A DNA stretch of 64,000 nt from Aporrectodea caliginosa. Lineage: Eukaryota; Annelida; Clitellata; Crassiclitellata; Lumbricidae. A program made the translations under genes and the position numbers. This document shows, piece by piece, positions 57,780-64,000 of the stretch. Position 1 is the first letter of the stretch; each line of letters begins with the position of its first letter. The DNA lies in assembly GCA_020284085.1 (NCBI GenBank), contig JACEVL010001170.1:1-64000 (forward strand). Direction: 5' to 3'. The notes below the pieces were generated by a model. It was not told the DNA's origin. It saw only the letters and a program-made list of their open reading frames with translations, and searched no databases.

Positions 57780-58820
57780 CTACTTCCGATGCTGCTTTGC
57801 CTGTCTCTTGCATAGCTGCTCAGGATTATCTCTGGCGAGCTTTACAACAGTAGCCAGCCAACATGAAAGTGGACCAGTTTCCCTGATATCGTGTCTCCAT
57901 AATTGCAATTTGTTGGTGAAAACGTTCACCGTGCTCCTCACTAACCACGTCGGGAAGAAAATCCAAGTGGGAATAAAGAAAGTGAATCTTTGAGGACATA
58001 TTGAAGCCAAGTTTGTGATACATAGACAACATGTCCTCAACGAATTCCTTGTAGTTTTCTGCCTTGACATTCCCGAGGTAGTTGGTTGACACCAGACGAA
58101 ATGCGTCCCAAGCTTCCTTCTCGTCACCCTGAAGCAGGTTGTCGAACATCTCATCTCTGAATAGCTGACGGATCTGAGGACCAGCAAAAACTCCCTCTTT
58201 AATCTTTGCTTCGTTGAGTCGAGGAAATTTGACAGTCAAGTACTTGAAAGCTGATCCAGTCCGGTCCATGGACTTCACGAAGTTTTTCAGCTCACCAAGT
58301 TTGATATGTAGCGATGGTAGCAGGATTTTGGGGTTTTAACTAGTGCTAGGCGTTGCACATTCTTCTCTCCGACGTTCAGAGATTTCCTCTCAGACCAGTC
58401 TCTCCTCACATAGTGCAAAGTCATCCATTCTTGCTGTGTTGAAGACAGTTCAACAGGTGTTTTAGGTTGTCGTAGGTTTCCTTCATGTGGACAGCATATC
58501 CGACCGGAATGGATTGAAAGTTGGTTTCCATTATTCAGCAGCACCGCTTTGAGACTCAATTTCGCAGAGTCGCCATTCTTGACAGTCATGTTTAATTCCG
58601 AGGGCATTCATCAGGTTTTCTACATTGAAGCAGAAGACAAGGTCATCTTCCTTGCTGAAATAATCCTCAAACTGCTCATGACGAGTGCTAAACGAAGTCA
58701 CTCGGACATTTCCCTGGAGAAGATTCCATTCTTGAAGTCTGCATCCTGCATTACTAAGTTTGGCCACATCGCTGCATTTATGTGTGATGTCCTCCTCCCG
58801 GTCCAGCAGCGCATTCATTA
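57780..58820 (-). pseudogene. transposon-encoded protein, frames broken and internally deleted
   Basis: Minus-strand pieces in order: NVENLMNALGIKHDCQEWRL; then EWMTLHYVRRDWSERKSLNV GEKNVQR; then KNFVKSMDRTGSAFKYLTVK FPRLNEAKIKEGVFAGPQIR; then FHQQIAIMETRYQGNW. This protein type recurs in many invertebrate genomes as multi-copy unnamed proteins linked to mobile DNA (from memory). Segments shift frame near 58285 and 58560, and the spacing suggests a deletion between the W-M-T-L and R-K-S-L blocks. The N terminus is missing or unrecognised. Confidence 0.6.
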
Positions 58821-58825
58821 TAGAG

Positions 58826-59938
58826 TAGGCTGACCAGATATTGGAAACCAAAAACCGGGACACTTCAATCACAAAATAAATTTGTGATGTCGTTAAAAAT
58901 TAATATAATATAACTTGCACAAATATCTCTTTTATGCTTATTATATTGGTATAAGACTATACTAAGTGAAAGGTTTCATTCAAATCATGCTTTTAAATTT
59001 AAAATTAAATTGTAAATTTCTCAAATCAGTTACTCAAATTTGGCACCTGAATGTGTATGCTTCTTAAAAGTTTTTTGTCTGCTAATATTCTATCATAAAA
59101 TTCAACACATGTTTCTTCCATATTCACTTTCACTATCATAACAGCTTCAAGAGTTTCTTCTGATAATCGACTTTTTTGATCTCACCAATAAGAGTTCATC
59201 AGTGAGAAAACTCGCTCAACTGGAGCATTAGTTCCAGGAATTGCTAACAAGAATTGTAGAATCATTTTCAAATTTGGAATAATTATCCCTCTTTCTTGTA
59301 GATCATTGAAAATCTGCACCCATCTGCTATCCACCGCAACATTGTTTTCATTCCATTGTTCCACTTTTTCTCGACTAACAAAATTACAAACGCAAGTCAT
59401 TTCATCAAACAGTGCATTGACATCAATTTCATACCCAGATGGCTTGCAAATTTTGATAAGATCCTCAAGGCTTCTTTCAAACATATCCCAAGTAATTGTT
59501 CCTCTCAAATTCATCCAACTGAACAGCTTGAATGGTGCATAACTAACTTCCCACATGTCAAAATATTCCAACGAAGTTGCATAAAAAGATTGAACTGTTT
59601 TATGAAAATGTGTATTATCAGAATATTATCACTACGACAATATGACGTTTAGAACCGGAAGAGGTATAATTATGCATGGTAATAAATAAAAGTGAGATTA
59701 AAAATGAATTTACTTGCCAGAGGCCAGTTGTAAAATCAAGGAGACGTTGATAAAGTAAGTATATCCTTTATTTGATCACATGATAAACGCACATGAAATA
59801 CATCATATATAAGATCGGAAAGTCAGGCCAGTTTTTAAAAACCGGGACATATTTAGAGTTTGGCCTACCTTTCCCGGCAGCCGGGACAGCTAGCAGAAAA
59901 TCGGGACTGTCCCGGGAAAACCTGGTCTGGTCAGCCTA
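58826..59938 (-). mobile_element. hAT element with transposase C terminus
   Basis: Ends TAGGCTGACCAGA and TCTGGTCAGCCTA are inverted, with a perfect 8-bp target duplication TTATAGAG (58818-58825, 59939-59946). CCGGGAC words occur near both ends. It encodes only the end of a hAT transposase, so it is an internally deleted copy. Confidence 0.9.
59182..59571 (-). pseudogene. hAT transposase dimerisation domain, truncated
   Basis: 129 residues ending KMILQFLLAIPGTNAPVERV and FSLMNSYW then a stop. The P-G-T-N-A-P-V-E-R-V-F-S-L-M-N block is the conserved hAT C-terminal dimerisation motif. The catalytic residues are absent, so the protein cannot transpose the element alone. Confidence 0.75.
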
Positions 59939-59946
59939 TTATAGAG

Positions 59947-60300
59947 TCTCCATTGTCTGTGTTCTGGGCAGAGCACCTGTCTATCTCCGGGAGCTCTTTA
60001 CTTTAACCTCGGCTTGCTCTGTTCGCCGATCTCTGCGCTCGGCCTCTAGAGGTGGCTTCATAGTTCCGCATACTCGTTCTGCTACCAGACAGGCTAAGAC
60101 GGCGTCGGGGTTTCTCTATCGTCGGTCCTTCTTTTTGGAATAGCCTCCCTCCGACCTTCGTTCTCTCCCGCGAGACCTCTCTGGATCTTTCTATAAACTA
60201 CTTAAGACTTTCCTCTTTGACTGGGCCTGAGTCGGGAGAGCCTCTGAGTAGGCTAGTTATCTTGAAGGGGCGTTATATAAATTTCATAGATAGATAGATA
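59947..60300 (+). pseudogene. CR1-type LINE 3' end with GATA tail
   Basis: Plus-strand frames read APVYLRELFTLTSACSVRRS, then in another frame GFSIVGPSFWNSLPP, then LKTFLFDWA: the C-terminal blocks of CR1/L2 ORF2. The tail has GGGGCGTTATATAAATTTCAT and ends in four GATA repeats. Confidence 0.65.
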
Positions 60301-60585
60301 GATTACATCAGACAATGATGCACTACCTACTGAGGCGTGTGTATGGCTGGCTGATGCAATACGACGCAATATCTTGCAATATGTATTATGTAGTTTGAAA
60401 TACAGCGTTGTGAAATGGCTACCTATGTACTCAATGCGTACTGAGACATTTATACGTAACCATCTCTGTCTCTCCTAAACGAGAGCCAATCGACAAATTT
60501 TAATGTCATTTTCGTGTTCAGCACCTCAAAACGAGTAAAAAATTTGCTATTTTCATTTAAAAGGCATTTTGTGTGTTGTCCAGTG

Positions 60586-61300
60586 TTATTAATACCACTT
60601 TTGTTACTTTTGTTACCAAATGAACGGATCCTGTCTCAATGATAATATAAAAAATATATTTGAGACTTGTTGGATCTTGTCCTTGTAAAGCAAGACAGGC
60701 CCCTTTGTTTCCGACCACTTCTTTTAGCAATGAGTTTCGAAGGCCATTGTAACCAAGCAGGGCGTCAATAAAATATCATTGTATCCCTACTCAGCTGAGA
60801 TATCAGCAGTAGCACCTCTGCTACCTCGATAATTCCGAATCGGCATAAGCCTGTCAGAGCGACGATAATTGTTACAGTCCAGTTCATATATATTAATCCC
60901 ACTCTCGACGTCGGGATGTCACCATCAGATCTGACATTACAGAGAGCCAGTATTCACTGGGCACGGGAAATGATGTCATTGACTAAGGTTTGTCTGAGGT
61001 TCTGCCAATGTCTGAGAAACATACTAGGGCATTAGAGCCATTCACAAGTCTACCTGACGTGGTTTTTAGGAAGAGGGTGAACTATGGCATACGCAAAACT
61101 GGCGGTGAAGTAGCCTTCAACGAATGAGAGAGAGGTTGACCATGGATGTGATGACTGGACTCGACCTCCATTCCTCCACCATGAACTAGCCCATCGACAC
61201 CATGCTTCGGGGAGTGAGGACACGCTGCCGACCTCAGGCCGTCTGGTTCGATCGGGACTGAGAAAAAACACGTCGCGCTCTCGCTGTTTCGAGAGACGCG
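60586..61300. other. no gene recognised
   Basis: No exon. The stretch near 61050-61270 is GC-richer and may already be decayed LINE. Confidence 0.3.
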
Positions 61301-62420
61301 TCCATAGAACTAGAGATACTGGTGACCGTCTGGCTTGGATCCCTCAACTTCGTGCTCTCCATCAGCCCTGTTGTCGGAAGGAGGCGTTCTACTAGAAAAA
61401 CTTGGTCCTACGAATTGAGAAAACCTAAAACGACTGTCGTCATCCATTTCCGGTCTTATAGGACGCTCTTCTCGACCGCTAGAGGCCACCTACTTCTCAG
61501 CCAGTAACTTCCTTTAGGTGAACTCTTCCAAGGTGGATCACCTTCGTGCTTCTACCGCTGATTCCCCTCCGCCTTTCATTGCGTCGACTGATTCCTTCCT
61601 TGTGGATTTCTATCGATCCTGGAGACTGACCACGTGATCTGCTCGTGTCTTCGAACTTGTAAACTGGACTCATGGCCAAATTTGACGTCGACTAGGTTTC
61701 ACAGTTTATCACTCGCCTTTTCCTCCAAAACACGGTCGACATTCCTGCCATATTTCTAAATACGCTTGTCAACTGGTCACCTCTATGCAGATGACATAGA
61801 GGCGTCCGTTCATGGTCCCCTCTGTTCAGCTTGCTCTTACTAGTTGCACTGATGTTCTCTCTCGAGACTTGCCCCTTTGGATGCAGCTCATCTGGTTTGG
61901 CACTCGCCAGCAGCTTCTTGAGCTTGACTACCCCCTTCTTGCAGAGAGATTCCCGTCCCTTCTTTCCACTCCAGTGATCGAGATCTTGGTTTAGTCTTTG
62001 ACACTACGCTTACCTTTATCGAAACTCATCGCTAATCTTACGCGATCTTCCTACTTGCATCTGTGACGGCTCAGAGTCGACGCACATCTCATTCTCCGTT
62101 TTTTGCCTATGTTGTACATGCTTTCATTGATCCCGAATTGATTACTGAAACTCCCTCTTGTTGGCCTCCCAAAAGTCCGTCTCTACCTCTCTTCAGCCGG
62201 CTCTAAATGCTGGGGCCAGATTAATAGCCCGACTTCCAAGCTTTTTGCCTTCATTGGTCCTGCCTATGGAATCAGCTCCCTCCTCATTAACTGGTGGTCC
62301 AAGTGCCTCCTTTCGTTGTCTTAAGACCACTTTCGTTTGTTTGGGTATTTCACACTGGAAGCGCCTCTGATTGCTGAGCACTGCGAGAGGTGATTTATAA
62401 ATATATAAATAAAATACAAT
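61300..62420 (+). pseudogene. CR1-type LINE, decayed second half of ORF2 and tail
   Basis: Plus-strand relics: CRWHRG at 61788 (from LYADD), WMQLIWFGTRQQLLELD, DLGLVFDTTLTF (frame-shifted), FH-SRIDY-NSLL, GARLIARLP, ASFRCLKTTF. These follow the order of CR1 reverse transcriptase from the YADD motif to the C terminus. The tail GCGCCTCTGATTGCTGAGC and GATTTATAAATATATAAATA closes it at about 62420. Confidence 0.65.
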
Positions 62421-62686
62421 TCCAAAGCTATCGACATTTACTAATATAAAAATCGAGTCATTCAGAAGGATGGTTTCCTCTTATCTACTACCCTTAGCGT
62501 TGTAGATATGTCCCAAGCTGCTGATTCTTGCTTATTTCGGGCTATTTGTGGGGATTCATGTCATGTTCTCCGAGGAATCTTCCCACCTACACAGCATATC
62601 AAATATATAACTTACGTCGCAGAATTCACAACTGTAATCTCCAAATAAATGACAAATGTAAATTACATACCACGTATCTGGTTTAA

Positions 62687-63648
62687 CCCCTGGGGCTACC
62701 TAGCTTTTTTTGTGACATCGGCTACCAAGGGGAGGGTTGAGACGACCCCCCCTGGATTTCGTGTTTGGTTTCACAAATAACTTGTAATACAGCATTGGAT
62801 TCAGCATTCATTTCTGCACAGAATGGTATATTTAGTTATACATTATGTGAATGCACCTCGAAATTACATCACTTTTAACAACGGAACCCCCTTAATTAGC
62901 GATATTTTATATTATTGCGTACATTTTGTACTTTTTGGATAAACAAATATAAAATTATGTGTGTTTTAAACTGATCTATGTACCCAAGATACACATACAT
63001 TCATACATATGTTTATATACGTATAAATATACATCCATATATATCCATACATATATATCGATTTACGTTGTGATGCTGTATTCAGCCGTTTTCACACAGA
63101 TTACGCGTATTATTATTTATTTTGATCACTTCCGGTTTTCAAAAGACAAACATTTAAGTATGCAAATGAAGCCCTACATTCCCTCTAAAGAATGGTATAT
63201 TTGTTTCTCTTCCAGGAATATAAATGAATACGCTACCGACAAAACACTAAGGGGGAGTCCTTCCATTCAGCCATTTTTCACGCATATTACGCGTATTATT
63301 ATTTATTTTGATCACTTCCGGTTTTCAAAAGACAAACATCTAAGTATGCAAATGAAGCCCTACATTCCCTCTAAAGAATGGTATATTTGTTTCTCTTCCA
63401 GGAAGAAAAATTAGTACGCTATAGACGAAAAACTAAGGGGTCGTATCAACCCCCTGGTACCTCGGGTATATCGGGTGTAACTTTTGAATGGCGTGAGATA
63501 TCACAATGATGTTTACCTCAAAATGTGCGCAAATGATCCTGCTACAGCTAACTAAATTACCGGTATCAAAATTATATTCCACATGGAACAAGTTTTTGAA
63601 GCAAAAAACCTAAAGGGGTCGTAATAACTTCCCTTGGTTACCCGAGGG
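62687..63648. mobile_element. piggyBac-like non-autonomous element
   Basis: A TTAA is present on both sides (62683-62686 and 63649-63652), with ends CCCCTGGGGCTACC and GGTTACCCGAGGG as imperfect inverted repeats. TTAA duplications with CCC-starting ends are the piggyBac pattern. GGGGTCGTATCAACCCC words repeat near the ends. No transposase. Confidence 0.65.
63080..63445 (+). repeat. tandem duplication, 185-bp unit, two copies
   Basis: Copy 1 63080-63264 and copy 2 63265 to about 63445 are about 90% or more identical (shared TATTATTATTTATTTTGATC, CACTTCCGGTTTTCAAAAGA and CCCTCTAAAGAATGGTATAT). It gives a spurious 151-codon repetitive frame. It lies inside the piggyBac-like element. Confidence 0.9.
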
Positions 63649-64000
63649 TTAAGGATACATATTAATTGTCTTATAATTATAATTACTTGCATTTGTCTAC
63701 TCTTTTAGCTAATTGTGTTACTTGTAACCTGTTGCGTTTTGTCAACTGGATTATTTGAAATTAAACGAATATTGATTGATGTACGAACAGAGGCATTTTT
63801 GGGTAAAAATTCTTGGACTCTATCCTACAGCATAGATTACATTTTACAATCTGTTCTTCTCTGAATGGTGCATAATTGAGCTAAGGTTTCATAATTATAC
63901 AGAATATTGCATCAGTATAGTACTTTGCTGTGACAAAACATGATGGCCTATATGCGATTTGTAAAAAAGAAATTACAAGAAAAACATTTGAAATATTGTA
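63649..64000. other. LINE-like tail, then nothing recognised
   Basis: 63712-63782 reads TGTTACTTGTAACCTGTTGC and ends in AAATTAAACGAATATTGATTGATG, similar to the tails at about 4905-4958 and 16293-16345. The rest of the window is AT-rich and has no feature. Confidence 0.4.

Larger units (their letters stand above)
57580..60585 (-). mobile_element. CACTA-like (EnSpm/CMC) transposon, nested
   Basis: Ends CACTGGACAACA and TGTTGTCCAGTG are perfect 12-bp inverted repeats with a 3-bp target duplication TTA (57577-57579, 60586-60588), the pattern of the CACTA group (CACTA/CACTG ends, 2-3 bp duplications). It contains a minus-strand transposase remnant (57780-58820), a hAT element (58826-59938) and a LINE 3' end (59947-60290). 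The class call depends on the short ends and duplication. Confidence 0.6.

Noticed and set aside
62959..63414. 151-codon repetitive frame
   Set aside because: It is created by the 185-bp tandem duplication inside a piggyBac-like element; composition is non-coding and there is no domain.

Overview
This window is animal nuclear DNA. It is AT-rich, its genes are split by GT-AG introns, most of it is decayed transposons, and no operon or bacterial feature is visible. The many copies of the short palindrome TAGGCCTA, CR1-type LINEs, abundant small hAT elements and arrays of immunoglobulin exons suit a marine invertebrate deuterostome, most likely an echinoderm. That placement is an inference and is not proven.

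Host genes. Joining exons by eye gives three models. (1) 15958-22177, minus strand: a complete 396-residue type I membrane protein made of a signal peptide, three Ig-like domains, one transmembrane segment and a short basic tail. It has five coding exons, all joined by phase-1 introns. (2) 2545-6515, minus strand: a tandem paralogue of it, of which only the signal-peptide exon and first Ig exon are seen; the rest lies beyond the left edge or was not recognised. (3) 50571-54595, minus strand: a four-exon gene with an F-box-like N-terminal part and a beta-propeller (NHL-like) C-terminal part, broken by one apparent extra base near 51176. A single plus-strand exon at 46222-46411 resembles the retinol transporter STRA6 family and has no recognised partner exons.

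Mobile DNA. Six hAT-type elements have perfect 8-bp target duplications and visible inverted ends (4086-6158, 8133-9087, 9865-10703, 20377-20697, 38194-38588, 58826-59938). A seventh, 47565-50095, also has a perfect duplication and carries other elements nested inside it. Two more (563-1397, 55112-56551) have imperfect flanks. A CACTA-like element (57580-60585) holds a broken transposase, an inserted hAT and a LINE 3' end. A piggyBac-like element (62687-63648), a TA-flanked MITE, a foldback element, a dimeric tRNA-derived SINE in two inverted copies, and several degenerate LINE 3' ends complete the set.

The most unusual region is 25999-36744. Two direct repeats of 479 bp, about 99% identical, bound 9.8 kb of mostly non-coding DNA with one gag-like Ser/Pro-rich reading frame and no polymerase that I can see. 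Inside it, about 1.2 kb (32825-34051) is packed with short perfect hairpins. A second point of interest is a 1,467-bp, almost perfect direct duplication (44217-45683 and 47702-49169) that stops exactly at an ambiguous base N, so it may be an assembly error.
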